Both the position numbers and the translations under genes were made by a program. From assembly GCA_028285545.1 (NCBI GenBank), contig JANQPA010000012.1:186001-250000 (forward strand): DNA of 64,000 bases, written 5' to 3'. Below are positions 41,010 to 50,009 of this stretch, in pieces; position 1 is the first letter of the stretch, and each line of letters opens with the position of its first letter. Below the pieces are notes generated by a model. That model saw nothing but the letters and a program-made list of their open reading frames with translations, was not told where the DNA came from and did no database searches. This stretch comes from Saprospiraceae bacterium. Lineage in GTDB: Bacteria > Bacteroidota > Bacteroidia > Chitinophagales > Saprospiraceae.

Positions 41010-43619
41010 ATGAAAGAGCGGGGATTCAATCTGGATAGTAGCTTAGAAAAATGGATTAAGGAATTAAGACAATATGAAGGATATGAAGATGGTCAGATTA
41101 ACGAAATTGAGGACCATATCCGATCTGAAATCATTCAACTATCTAAGCAGGGATTTTCTGAAGAAGAAGCATTTGAAAAAGCCATAGACAATTTTGGTGA
41201 TCCCCAAATTATTGATCATGAATTATCAAAATTCAAGGCCCGCTCCAATCTTTTCTTCCTACTTCCAAGTTCGCTTAAAATTGCATTCCGGAAAATGAGG
41301 CGAAACTCCTTAATTAACGTACTAAATATTTTCAGCCTGTCAATAGGTTTAGGAGTATTTTTATTGATCGCACTTTTTATACGTTATGAATACAGTTTTG
41401 ATCGTTTTCATGAAAAAGGGGATAGAATATATCGCTTAGAGCTCGATTTGTTTCAAAGTGGCCGATGGACCAAATCCAGCACTAACTCCTATATGGCAGG
41501 AGAAGTAGTAAAGCTCAATTCAGGAGTGATAGAGAAGGTGGTTCAGATGGTTAAAGCCCATGGGACCTTTAGTTATAATAACCTGAAGTTTACAGAAAAA
41601 AAATCAGGAATTGTCTCTTCCACCTTTTTTGATGTATTCACTGCTAAATTTATTCATGGAAACGCCGAATCGGCTTTTGATGACCCCAATAATATTGTCC
41701 TGGATAAAAACGTGGCCAAAAAGTATTTTGGAGAGGAAAACCCCATTGGCAAACAACTTTTAATGGAAAACTTTCAAAAATTAATGACGGTTTCCGGAGT
41801 CATAGAACCAATGCCTTCCAATGCTCATTTTTTCTTTAATGTCTTTATGTCCTTTGAAGGATTGAGAATGGACATGCATCCGGAGGTATTTACCAATCCA
41901 GGATGGACCATGTGTTATGATTACTTATTGATTAAAGAGGGAGAAGATATTAAGGAACTGGAAGTTCAATTTCCAAAACTTGTCGAGAATCATATTCCTA
42001 ACTTTGACAATCAAAATCTAAGGCTCAGAACTCGCCCCTTGTATGACATTCATTTTTATGCCCAGAGTGGTGAAGAACTAAGTGTAAATCGGGATATCAA
42101 ACAAATAAGAATATTGACTTACATTGGCCTGGCCATTTTACTATTGACCATTTTCAATTATCTCAATTTAAATACTGCAAGATATCACGAAAGAATTAAG
42201 GAGGTTGGGCTCAGAAAAATATTTGGAGCAGAAAAAACTGGAATTCGGGCATATTTCTTGGGAGAGTCCTTAGTTTATACTTTTACTGCTTTTGTTTTGG
42301 CAGGAATTATGGTTTTAATGGCTTTCCCATTTTTTAATTTTATGCTGGGCACTCCCATACAGATTCACTTTGGTTGGCTTGAATTGACATCCATTCTTGG
42401 GCTTTGGGTAATATTAAGCTTACTTATTAGTGTACATCCTGCTACAGTATTGCCAGCTGTCAAGATTTCTGATGCCCTGTCTAAAAGGTTGGGATTTGGA
42501 ACAAGTGCTGCCTTCCGGAAGGTTCTTATTTTCTTTCAATTTAGCATCACCATAGCTTTATTAGCAGGCTTGGGTATTATGTTCAAACAAGTTACTTTTC
42601 TCCAAAAGTCAGATCCTGGTTTTCAGACAGAGGGGGTTTTTACATTTGTTAAAGCAGGTATGGACGAGAGCAAAAATGAATCTTTCAGAAATGAGTTATT
42701 AAAAGAAGCCTCTATAAAAGCAATAGGTAGATCTTCCATCAGCATGCCGGGACCGCTACAAAGCTCTACTTTTTTCCAAGCTGATAGTGTCCCTGATGGC
42801 CCGGATAATGTTATCAAAGCCGTGTATGTGGATGATCATTTTTTTGAGGTAATGGACCTTGAATTGGCCTCTGGAGTTCATTTCGACCAAAGAAAAGGAG
42901 AAGGACAAATTATCTTAAATGAAAAGGCAATAGAAAAGTTTGGTTGGAGAAGTCCGCTCCAAAAATCTTTTTCTCCCAAAAGTGTAGATTGGAAAGGTCA
43001 GGTAGTTGGGGTAGCTAAGGATTTTAATTTCGAATCATTGTATAATGAAATTATCCCCGTGGTTTTTGTGCATGATCCCGAGAAGACGAATTGGATGTAC
43101 GTCCAGTATGAGGGAGATATCCGAGAAATTTTCCCAAGAGTACGGAATTTAGTCAAACAGTTTTACCCTGAAGCAGAATTCAATCCCACTTTAATTGATG
43201 AAAATGTAGCCAATCAGTATAAAGCCGATCAGATATTGGTGAAACTGGCAGGCATTTTCACTCTTATATCCATAATTATCGCTGGAATGGGAATCTTTGG
43301 AATGGCCTTTTTTATCACCCAGAAAAAGACCAAAGAAATTGCTATTCGAAAAGTAATAGGAGCTTCCCTACCACAGATTTTCTGGTTTTTGACCAGAGGT
43401 TTTGTCGGTCTATTTTTGATGGCTACTTTGGTTGCTAGTCCAATAAGTTATTTGATCGGAAAACAATGGTTAACTAATTTTCCATATAAAATCAATTTGA
43501 CTTTCGAGCTATTCATTTGGTCCATCTTGTTCACCATTATTCTAACACTTTTAGCATCCGGGATTATCGTCATCAGAGCTGCCTTACAAAATCCAACACA
43601 GTCTTTGAGATATGAATAA
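41010..43619 (+). CDS. FtsX-like ABC transporter permease with permease-prefix domain
   Basis: A protein of about 869 residues. The frame opens at 40980, but the ATG at 41010 (MKERGFNLDSSLEKWI) gives the normal start of the prefix domain (about 1-80, ELRQYEGYEDGQINEIEDHIRSEI). Then comes a MacB-like permease: TM1 SLINVLNIFSLSIGLGVFLLIALFI, a periplasmic MacB-PCD-like region, FtsX domain 1 with YLNLNTARYHERIKEVGLRKIFGA, a second periplasmic region, and FtsX domain 2 with GMAFFITQKKTKEIAIRKVIGAS, ending NPTQSLRYE. Two repeats each of four helices fit the Bacteroidota type. No ATPase gene is adjacent. Regulation by the upstream PadR is likely. Confidence 0.92.
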   Translation: MKERGFNLDSSLEKWIKELRQYEGYEDGQINEIEDHIRSEIIQLSKQGFSEEEAFEKAIDNFGDPQIIDHELSKFKARSNLFFLLPSSLKIAFRKMRRNSLINVLNIFSLSIGLGVFLLIALFIRYEYSFDRFHEKGDRIYRLELDLFQSGRWTKSSTNSYMAGEVVKLNSGVIEKVVQMVKAHGTFSYNNLKFTEKKSGIVSSTFFDVFTAKFIHGNAESAFDDPNNIVLDKNVAKKYFGEENPIGKQLLMENFQKLMTVSGVIEPMPSNAHFFFNVFMSFEGLRMDMHPEVFTNPGWTMCYDYLLIKEGEDIKELEVQFPKLVENHIPNFDNQNLRLRTRPLYDIHFYAQSGEELSVNRDIKQIRILTYIGLAILLLTIFNYLNLNTARYHERIKEVGLRKIFGAEKTGIRAYFLGESLVYTFTAFVLAGIMVLMAFPFFNFMLGTPIQIHFGWLELTSILGLWVILSLLISVHPATVLPAVKISDALSKRLGFGTSAAFRKVLIFFQFSITIALLAGLGIMFKQVTFLQKSDPGFQTEGVFTFVKAGMDESKNESFRNELLKEASIKAIGRSSISMPGPLQSSTFFQADSVPDGPDNVIKAVYVDDHFFEVMDLELASGVHFDQRKGEGQIILNEKAIEKFGWRSPLQKSFSPKSVDWKGQVVGVAKDFNFESLYNEIIPVVFVHDPEKTNWMYVQYEGDIREIFPRVRNLVKQFYPEAEFNPTLIDENVANQYKADQILVKLAGIFTLISIIIAGMGIFGMAFFITQKKTKEIAIRKVIGASLPQIFWFLTRGFVGLFLMATLVASPISYLIGKQWLTNFPYKINLTFELFIWSILFTIILTLLASGIIVIRAALQNPTQSLRYE

Positions 43620-43711
43620 CTGATTAATGGGATCATAAAGATCAATCATAAACATCCATTTCGAGAGTGACCATCTTTTTACTGCATAGGGCAGGACTCT
43701 AATCAAAGTGG

Positions 43712-43719
43712 TATATTTG
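43712..43719 (+). promoter_or_regulatory. Putative -7 box (TATATTTG)
   Basis: TATATTTG fits the Bacteroidota TAnnTTTG box 25 bp before the GAF-LuxR gene. No TTG is seen at the -33 position, so the assignment is tentative. Confidence 0.3.
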
Positions 43720-43744
43720 ATGCCATAAATCTTTTTTAAATATT

Positions 43745-44725
43745 ATGGAGTCACCTGGAATGGAGCAACAGTATCGAGAACTCAAAATATTAAATACAAT
43801 TGCCATTCAACTTAATAAAACCATTGAGTTAAATAAGGCATTAAAAGTTGTTCTCAATCATACTGTAGAATTAATGAATTTAAACACAGGATGGATCTGG
43901 CTGTTACATCCAGCTTCCAACTCAGTGTTTTTGGCGGCTTCTCATCATTTGCCTCCTGCCTTTACCAAACATCCAGAGCGGCTATCAGGCTGGTGCTATT
44001 GTATTGATAAATACCTTAAAGACAAAATGGAAGGGGCTGCAAACATTAGTGAAATTTCCTGTAGCAGATTAAAAGACCTGGATGAAGGAACTGGTGGCTT
44101 AAGATATCATGCTTGTATCCCTTTATTTGATGGAGAACAAAAAATAGGCCTACTCAATATAGTTAGTGAGAATACAGGCCAGTTTTCGGAAAGACAGTTA
44201 GATCTTTTATATACAATAGGAGAATTATTAAGTGTATCTATAAGTCGTGCACGGCAATTTGAACAGAGCCGGGAAACAGGCATTAGAGAGGAAAGGTCAC
44301 GAATTGCCCGATTTGCTTTCAAAGAATTTCATAGGCAGATAAAAGAGTTACAGGCTCAATTAGAGCGATATCGGCAATCCGAAGATTCTAAAAGCGATGC
44401 CACCAAATTAGAAATACTTTCGCAGTCTATTGAAGATTTACTCACTCTAGCAAAACAGTCCACCCAGGACTTAAAGGAAGGAGGAACTACGACATACCAG
44501 GAATCCCCTTTTCAATACCCTTCCACTCCTCTAACCAAGAGAGAAATTGAGGTTCTTGAATTACTAAAAAAAGGCAAAACTAATAAAGCCATTGGTGTAG
44601 AATTATTTATTTCTGAGCGTACTGTCAAATTCCATGTTAGCACTCTATTAAGTAAATTACATGCCCAAAACCGGACTGAAGTTGTACGAGTTGCTATCAA
44701 GCGCGGTTATATTTCAATAGATTAA
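43745..44725 (+). CDS. GAF-domain LuxR-type transcriptional regulator
   Basis: A 326-residue protein. The GAF domain (about 12-165) begins ILNTIAIQLNKTIELNKALKVVLNHTVELMNLNTGWIWLL and carries a Cys in GWCYC and in ISCSRL. A helical, coiled-coil-prone linker (about 185-240) follows. The C-terminal LuxR/GerE HTH (about 262-322) is PLTKREIEVLELLKKGKTNKAIGVELFISERTVKFHVSTLLSKL. It has no receiver domain, so the signal is probably a ligand or a partner protein bound by GAF. Its 3' end overlaps the convergent RAYT gene by 12 bp. Confidence 0.88.
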   Translation: MESPGMEQQYRELKILNTIAIQLNKTIELNKALKVVLNHTVELMNLNTGWIWLLHPASNSVFLAASHHLPPAFTKHPERLSGWCYCIDKYLKDKMEGAANISEISCSRLKDLDEGTGGLRYHACIPLFDGEQKIGLLNIVSENTGQFSERQLDLLYTIGELLSVSISRARQFEQSRETGIREERSRIARFAFKEFHRQIKELQAQLERYRQSEDSKSDATKLEILSQSIEDLLTLAKQSTQDLKEGGTTTYQESPFQYPSTPLTKREIEVLELLKKGKTNKAIGVELFISERTVKFHVSTLLSKLHAQNRTEVVRVAIKRGYISID

Positions 44726-45403
44726 TTCATCTTTTATCCAAAGCCCTTTTTTCAGATAGGAATAAGGGAATTCTTTCCAGTTCTGAGTCAAACCTGCCTT
44801 AACAGGATTTTGCAAAATATAATGGAGATAATGTTGTTTCTCTCTATCATTGCGAACAATCCTATCATAGTACTCTTGAATCCAAAATATCCCTTTTCTT
44901 TTTAGGGCCAGGTTGCAATACCTGGCAGAAACACCTTTGAGTCGATTCATAATTTTTGATAGATCTATATAATCATCAGGAATAAAAACTGGATTGGCTT
45001 CAAAAGAATTTATTTGTATGCTTGTATCAATTAATAGATGAAAATGATTTGACATAATGGTAAAAGCCAGCAAGTCGTAATACTCGCCATCATACCTATG
45101 AAACTGGTTTTGCAAAATTTCCGCAATTTTTGGCTGTGCTAAATAGGTTGGTCCGGTTATTACCTGATCTAGATACTCATCATATTTTTTAAAGTATTGA
45201 CGATCTAGGACAGCTTTTTTTCTTTTAAAATTTTTAGGTCGAGTTACCTTAAGAACATCTACTTTTTGCTGGTATTCCTGCATTAATTCAATCAATACTT
45301 TTTTAGGTAAAGCTCCGTGAAGATTAGAGGTAATAAAATAAGTAGCACCCGCATTTAAAATGTGAGGTAAATTTCTTCTTGTGGTTTTTTGAGTCTTTTT
45401 CAT
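44714..45403 (-). CDS. REP-associated tyrosine transposase (RAYT, Y1_Tnp)
   Basis: A 229-residue HUH-superfamily single-strand DNA transposase. The core is AFTIMSNHFHLLID with the metal-binding HUH pair His120 and His122. The catalytic Tyr is expected in QEYYDRIVRND (Tyr178 or Tyr179), and HYILQNPVKAGLTQ with PYSYLKKGLW is the usual C-terminus. Such proteins do not move as classical IS elements but are linked to dispersed REP palindromes. A 107-bp multi-hairpin palindrome lies 54 bp upstream of its start and is the likely cognate sequence. The frame is intact. It overlaps the convergent LuxR-type gene by 12 bp. Confidence 0.9.
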   Translation of the reverse strand: MKKTQKTTRRNLPHILNAGATYFITSNLHGALPKKVLIELMQEYQQKVDVLKVTRPKNFKRKKAVLDRQYFKKYDEYLDQVITGPTYLAQPKIAEILQNQFHRYDGEYYDLLAFTIMSNHFHLLIDTSIQINSFEANPVFIPDDYIDLSKIMNRLKGVSARYCNLALKRKGIFWIQEYYDRIVRNDREKQHYLHYILQNPVKAGLTQNWKEFPYSYLKKGLWIKDELIY

Positions 45404-45456
45404 GCCTGTATTGAAATTTTATTAATTAAAAAATAAGGGCATTGGAGACTCATAGC

Positions 45457-45563
45457 TGGACTATACCGTTTACGGTGTCTGGGAATCAGCGTTTACGCTG
45501 ATATTAAGCTTAGTTTAGACAGGCTAAAGCCTATCTCCCAGACACCGTAAACGGTATAGTCCA
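45457..45563. repeat. REP/BIME-like cloverleaf palindrome beside a RAYT gene
   Basis: Outer arms 45457-45484 and 45536-45563 are perfect 28-bp reverse complements. Four short hairpins with TTTA or TAAA loops are visible: ACCG-TTTA-CGGT in the left arm, CAGCG-TTTA-CGCTG (45487-45500), AGGC-TAAA-GCCT (45521-45532) and ACCG-TAAA-CGGT in the right arm. The element thus holds two forward and two reverse REP-like units in a three-way-junction layout. Confidence 0.88.
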
Positions 45564-45750
45564 ATTTAAAGAAAAAATTCGTAAACAACAAATAATCAAC
45601 AGGTTATACAATATTGTTCGAGGCTACTATAAAATCATTGCCATTAACTACCTGTACTTTAGTACAGCTTACATTCTATCCCTTTGCCTGATTCGTACAG
45701 CTCTTAAATAGCTGAATTTTGTGGTATCAATAAATTCAAATTTCAAGAAT
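45564..45750. other. Spacer between palindrome and SDR gene
   Basis: Non-coding as far as can be seen. It contains a 7-bp inverted repeat CTGTACT-TT-AGTACAG (45652-45667), possibly an operator for the SDR gene 83 bp downstream. Confidence 0.45.
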
Positions 45751-46458
45751 ATGAATACGACAAAACAAACAGCTTTAATTACTGGAGCATCCAAAGGCTT
45801 TGGTTTTGCAATAGCAGAAAAACTAGCGAAACGAGGTTGGAACTTAATTATCAATGCTAGAAACGCCAAACAATTATTAAAGGCTCAAAGAGCTCTTGAA
45901 AAATACACAGAAGTTATCGCTATTTCAGGAGATGTAAGAGATGAAATACACCTACTTCAATTTGCAGAAAGACTGGAGGAAAATCGATGGAAACTAGATC
46001 TTGTTATTAATAACGCTTCCACCTTGGGGCTAAGTCCACAGCCCATGCTTTTAGATTATGATATAGAAGTTATTCATCAAATTTTCCATACTAATATTAT
46101 TGCCCCGCTCTCCTTGCTTCAAAAATTGGAGCCATTCCTAAGCCCAGAAGCCAAAATCATAAATATGAGCAGCGATGCAGCAACAAACGCTTATGAAAAC
46201 TGGGGAGGTTATGGTGCAAGCAAAGCAGGTTTAGACCATTTAAGTGCAATTTTGGCTAAGGAAAACCCTCAATTAAAAGTTTATTCCTTTGATCCTGGAG
46301 ATATGCGCACGGACATGCATCAAGCTGCCTTTCCAGAAGAAGACATTAGCGATCGCCCACTACCAGAAGAGGTGGCTGTCCCCTCAGTTTTTGAATTAAT
46401 TGAAGGGCAATACGAAAGTGGCAGGTATGAAGCTGGAAAAATTCCCATTACTCTCTAA
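45751..46458 (+). CDS. Short-chain dehydrogenase/reductase
   Basis: A protein of about 235 residues. An upstream GTG (45721) is in frame, but the ATG at 45751 starts the canonical N-terminus. The NAD(P)-binding motif is ALITGASKGFG (TGxxxGxG), followed by VINNAST, the catalytic Ser in INMSSDAATN and YGASKAG (YxxxK). DPGDMRTDMHQAAFPEEDISDRPLPEEVA is the C-terminal pattern of the NADPH-preferring classical SDRs. The substrate is unknown. It is upstream of the queA-like gene on the same strand (84-bp gap). Confidence 0.92.
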   Translation: MNTTKQTALITGASKGFGFAIAEKLAKRGWNLIINARNAKQLLKAQRALEKYTEVIAISGDVRDEIHLLQFAERLEENRWKLDLVINNASTLGLSPQPMLLDYDIEVIHQIFHTNIIAPLSLLQKLEPFLSPEAKIINMSSDAATNAYENWGGYGASKAGLDHLSAILAKENPQLKVYSFDPGDMRTDMHQAAFPEEDISDRPLPEEVAVPSVFELIEGQYESGRYEAGKIPITL

Positions 46459-46542
46459 TGTATTAAGGCCCCAAAAAACTGATTCATACCTACTTTTTTC
46501 CTTGCTATCGAATGAAATTGTTCATCTATTAAATTAGACAAA

Positions 46543-47610
46543 ATGAAAGCATTACTTCAAGATAAAACTTTTGATTTTTCTTTACCAAAACTACTAGAAT
46601 GTGCCGAACCTACTGAGAGCAGAGGCTTAGCAAGAGATGCAGTCAAGTTGATGGTGAGTAGAAGATTTGATGATCAAATAAGACATACACAGTTTTCAAA
46701 AATTGGCGATTACCTGGAAGAAGGAGATGTATTAATTGTGAATACCTCTGGGACTTTAAATGCCGCACTTCCCATTCAATTACCCAATGGGTCAGAAGGG
46801 CGAGTTCACTTATCCACCAAGATGGACAATAAAGTCTGGCTTGTGGAAATAAGACATATTCAAGGACAAAAAACCAAAAGGTACCATCAAATTAAATCTG
46901 GGCAAACTTTTACCCTCCCAGGAAATGGAAAAATGGAGGTTCTAACGCCCTATTATGGATCCAATAACGAAAATAGTCACCTCCAACTCTGGAAAGTTCG
47001 CTTTTATTTTAGCCTGGCAATGAATGATTATTTGGAAAAATATGGGCAGCCAATTCGCTATGCCGGACTAGAAAACTATTATCCTTCAGAGTATTACCAG
47101 ACCGTTTTTGCAAGCCGTCCTGGGAGTGCTGAGATGCCTTCTGCTGGAAGGGCATTTACCTCTGAGTTAGTCACGCAGTTAGTGCTGAAAGGCGTACAAT
47201 TTGCGCCAATTTTACTGCATACGGGTGTATCTAGCCTTGAAATTGGTGAGAAACCCTATCCGGAATATTTTGAGGTCCCAGGATTTACCGCCAGCATTGT
47301 AAATAGGGCATCCAGAGAAGGTCGCAGAGTTATTGCAGTTGGGACAACTGCCATTCGAGCAATAGAATCTGCTGCAGATGACTTTGGTACAGTTATATCA
47401 AAAAAAGGGATGACTGACTTATTTATCACCCCTAAAAGGGGATTAAAAGTAGTAAGCGGTATGCTAACAGGTTTTCATGAACCAAAGGCATCCCATCTGC
47501 TGATGATGGAAGCTTTAGCAAATAGAAGTCATTTACTAAAAGCCTATTCAGCCGCCATTGAAAAAGAATACCAATGGCATGAGTTTGGGGACTTACATTT
47601 AATCTTATAA
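46543..47610 (+). CDS. QueA-like S-adenosylmethionine:tRNA ribosyltransferase-isomerase
   Basis: A 355-residue protein. It contains GDVLIVNTSGTLNAALPIQL, FASRPGSAEMPSAGRAFTSELV, LHTGVSSLE, VNRASREGRRVIAVGTTAIRAIES and PKRGLKVVSGMLTGFHEPKASHLLMM, all aligned with QueA, which transfers the ribosyl part of SAM to preQ1 in tRNA to make epoxyqueuosine. The N-terminal HPAEPRHDSRLL motif of canonical QueA is not present (here CAEPTESRGLARDAV), and the substrate-region residues differ. It may be a paralogue with another role, so no gene symbol is given. Confidence 0.82.
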   Translation: MKALLQDKTFDFSLPKLLECAEPTESRGLARDAVKLMVSRRFDDQIRHTQFSKIGDYLEEGDVLIVNTSGTLNAALPIQLPNGSEGRVHLSTKMDNKVWLVEIRHIQGQKTKRYHQIKSGQTFTLPGNGKMEVLTPYYGSNNENSHLQLWKVRFYFSLAMNDYLEKYGQPIRYAGLENYYPSEYYQTVFASRPGSAEMPSAGRAFTSELVTQLVLKGVQFAPILLHTGVSSLEIGEKPYPEYFEVPGFTASIVNRASREGRRVIAVGTTAIRAIESAADDFGTVISKKGMTDLFITPKRGLKVVSGMLTGFHEPKASHLLMMEALANRSHLLKAYSAAIEKEYQWHEFGDLHLIL

Positions 47611-47766
47611 GAAAAATGGAAGGTAATTGAATGGTTTGCACATTTAAATCCCTAGATCTACTTCCAAGAGGGCGTCTCATAAGTCGTTCCTGGGGTGTTC
47701 TTCGTCCACCTTCGGTCGACAGGTTCTGATCCAACAAATAATTTTCTTTTTGAGAGGTAATATTGA
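47611..47766. other. Spacer with possible degenerate repeat remnant
   Basis: Non-coding spacer downstream of the queA-like gene. The stretch around 47665-47735 is GC-richer than its surroundings (GTTCTTCGTCCACCTTCGGT) and reads through as an open frame on the minus strand, reminiscent of the ends of dispersed elements. I cannot assign it to a known IS. Confidence 0.35.
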
Positions 47767-47892
47767 GGTTGTGTAAAAACTAAAATTTTTAAAAATTTTA
47801 GTTTTTACAATAATATGTATCTGCTTATAAAAAAGCAAAAAGTATATTTTTTTAAAGTCAATTTTTTCCAAAAATTGACTTTTTACACAACC
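47767..47892. mobile_element. MITE-like element with terminal inverted repeats
   Basis: Ends GGTTGTGTAAAAA (47767-47779) and TTTTTACACAACC (47880-47892) are perfect 13-bp inverted repeats and stay similar further in. Just inside lie a perfect 38-bp palindrome (47772-47809) and a second hairpin (47854-47866 with 47870-47882). The element is about 126 bp and has no coding capacity. No clear target duplication is seen. Confidence 0.6.
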
Positions 47893-47985
47893 CCTCCTGT
47901 AAATGCCACACTAAAAGTTGCATGCATTCTCTGAACGCACACAACCTATTCGTATGAAAATAACTTAGATTTAATTTGTTTCTAC

Positions 47986-49863
47986 TTATCGCTGCACCGT
48001 AAATCGTTTTACCAAATATCCTCCTCCCTGAGTTTCCACCTTCATGAAGTAAAGCCCATTCTCCATATCCGAAACAGGAAGTTGAATCCGCTCCTTCAGC
48101 AGGTTATTAAAATCCATGTTCCAAATCACTCTTCCTAAGGCATCCATGATGAATAAATTGGCCTCCACGGGTTCTTCAAAAGATAATTCTATAGTCAACT
48201 GATGATTTGCAGGATTTGGGGAAAGCATTAAGGAGGATACTGGAAGTTGTTTTTGTCTAACCTTTGTTGTTTGCAAAGATTCCACCACCATATCCATAAT
48301 GGGAACAAATCCAAAGTTTGAGGTAGGAAATCCACCAGCGCTGCCAATCAGCCATGCATTAAATCCGCTTCCCCAGGCAATGGTGCTTTCAGGTTCATAC
48401 CGAAATTTATTATTCAACTGCATCGCCAATCCTGAATTTTCCCCTAAAAACTCTAATAGTAAAATATATCTGCTTCCTGGATTTAGTGCTACCCCTTCTT
48501 CAAGAGTCTCAATATCTAGTAGTGTAATCTCTACTTTATCTGCTATGGTTTCATTAATAAAGGTATGCTCTCCGATACCTCTCAGAATTAAACTATTATC
48601 AGAATTGAGATCAAAACCACTCCAATCTGGTCCTACTTCTGGTTTTATTTCATATAGTTTAACAGGCAGATTGTTTGAAAATGAATTACTATTTCCCCTG
48701 TCAATAGCTGTAATTGCTTTGGTAGCTTTCAATTCTATATCAGCATTTTTAGAGGTGTGATAAAGGTTGCCCATTTTAAAAGAACCATCTCCTGCTCCCC
48801 AATCCACCGCTCCAAAATAACTGCCATAACTTTTGGCAAATAAACTTTCCGTCACTTCGAAAGCCATTTCGGCAACATTGCTAGTAGGTGTAAAATCTTC
48901 CTGCCCCTCTACGTATGCCTCATATTTGACCAAATAATGTCCCGGAGTAAAATTCTGAGGAATAAAATAAGAGGAAAATTCAAAAGGAATATTCTTTAAA
49001 TCACTTAGGATAGAGGATTTTATGGTACTATCAGCAAAATAGACCTGCCCGGAGGTATCCAAAATGCTATATTTCAGAATTACATCTTTCTGATCGTCAA
49101 GACCCAAGTTTGAAAGAGACATTCCAAATCTGAGGGTATCCCCATTAAATTGAGAGGCAGGCTGAGCATAGCTGGTCAAAGGATATCTTACGTCTGAAAT
49201 AGCCAAATCATATTCAGGTATTTCACTCAGCACTACATCATCGATAAGCCAATAAAAATAACTGCCATCATAGCGAAAACAGAATCTAAAATCAGGCTCC
49301 CCGGCAGCGTATTCAGTCAAATTTATCGTCTGAACTGCATTGTAATCCTTAGTACCTCTGGAAAATCCAGAACTTAGTGATTCATTGATGGGTAAAAATT
49401 CCCAGGTTCGCCCTCCATCTTTACTCACACCAATATAGCAGGTAACTGAATTGCTGTATAATTCCTGGTGAAAACTTATGGCCACCGTTTCCAGTTCAGA
49501 ACAATCAATCACTGGTGAAATAAGGTCAGAAACAAAAGGACCAGAGGCAATCCCTCTTCTTCCTAAATAACTATTAGGGCCTGCATCCAAATAGGCTCCG
49601 TCAAAGATGGCAAAGCCATTATCTGCAGTAGGTGATCGAAGGTGGTAAAAATCTATCCAAAAGTTATTATTGGGGTTTCCTTCATTGGTTACCCAGTTCC
49701 AAAGGACATTTTTGGTCTCTAAAGGGTCATTAGAACTGACAGGCGAAGCAGTCCAGGAACTTGGAATTCCTCCGTCAAAATCTTCAGAAAAAACAACCTT
49801 TTGGCTAAATAAATTGGGGCTTAGCCCAAATAATAAAATCAAGAGTAAGTTTTCTTTTTTCAT
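47986..49863 (-). CDS. Secreted type IX secretion cargo with C-terminal sorting domain
   Basis: A 625-residue protein with signal peptide MKKENLLLILLFGLSPNLFS. The mature N-terminus VVFSEDFDGGIPSSWTAS and later ISFHQELYSNSVTCYIGVSKDGGRTWEFLP look like a beta-sandwich of the kind found in T9SS proteins (choice-of-anchor or CARDB-like region near 225-330). The end, LMLSPNPANHQLTIELSF...GLYFMKVETQGGGYLVKRFTVQR (about 545-625), is the Por-secretion C-terminal sorting domain. No enzyme motif was found. It is the last gene on this strand after the hybrid two-component gene, with about 146 bp between them. Confidence 0.85.
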   Translation of the reverse strand: MKKENLLLILLFGLSPNLFSQKVVFSEDFDGGIPSSWTASPVSSNDPLETKNVLWNWVTNEGNPNNNFWIDFYHLRSPTADNGFAIFDGAYLDAGPNSYLGRRGIASGPFVSDLISPVIDCSELETVAISFHQELYSNSVTCYIGVSKDGGRTWEFLPINESLSSGFSRGTKDYNAVQTINLTEYAAGEPDFRFCFRYDGSYFYWLIDDVVLSEIPEYDLAISDVRYPLTSYAQPASQFNGDTLRFGMSLSNLGLDDQKDVILKYSILDTSGQVYFADSTIKSSILSDLKNIPFEFSSYFIPQNFTPGHYLVKYEAYVEGQEDFTPTSNVAEMAFEVTESLFAKSYGSYFGAVDWGAGDGSFKMGNLYHTSKNADIELKATKAITAIDRGNSNSFSNNLPVKLYEIKPEVGPDWSGFDLNSDNSLILRGIGEHTFINETIADKVEITLLDIETLEEGVALNPGSRYILLLEFLGENSGLAMQLNNKFRYEPESTIAWGSGFNAWLIGSAGGFPTSNFGFVPIMDMVVESLQTTKVRQKQLPVSSLMLSPNPANHQLTIELSFEEPVEANLFIMDALGRVIWNMDFNNLLKERIQLPVSDMENGLYFMKVETQGGGYLVKRFTVQR

Positions 49864-50009
49864 CTACTTTGGGTTTTAAATTTCTTAAACCCAAGGTCAG
49901 AATGTTCAGAAAAAACAGCTTGCAAGTATCGTTTTTAGACTTGGAAATATGAATCTAATCTTTAAAAATACTTGGACAAATGTTTCCAATATATTACTAA
50001 AGAACAGAC

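Noticed and set aside
45457-45563. Cloverleaf palindrome considered as a tRNA or tmRNA
   Set aside because: The outer stem is 28 bp and perfect, there is no anticodon arm or T-loop sequence, and it sits beside a RAYT gene, so a REP-like element fits better.
47432-47737. Minus-strand open frame of 101 codons over the end of the queA-like gene and the spacer
   Set aside because: Two thirds overlaps the QueA-like coding sequence in antisense and the rest is Arg-rich translation of what looks like repeat DNA. It is noted only as a possible remnant.
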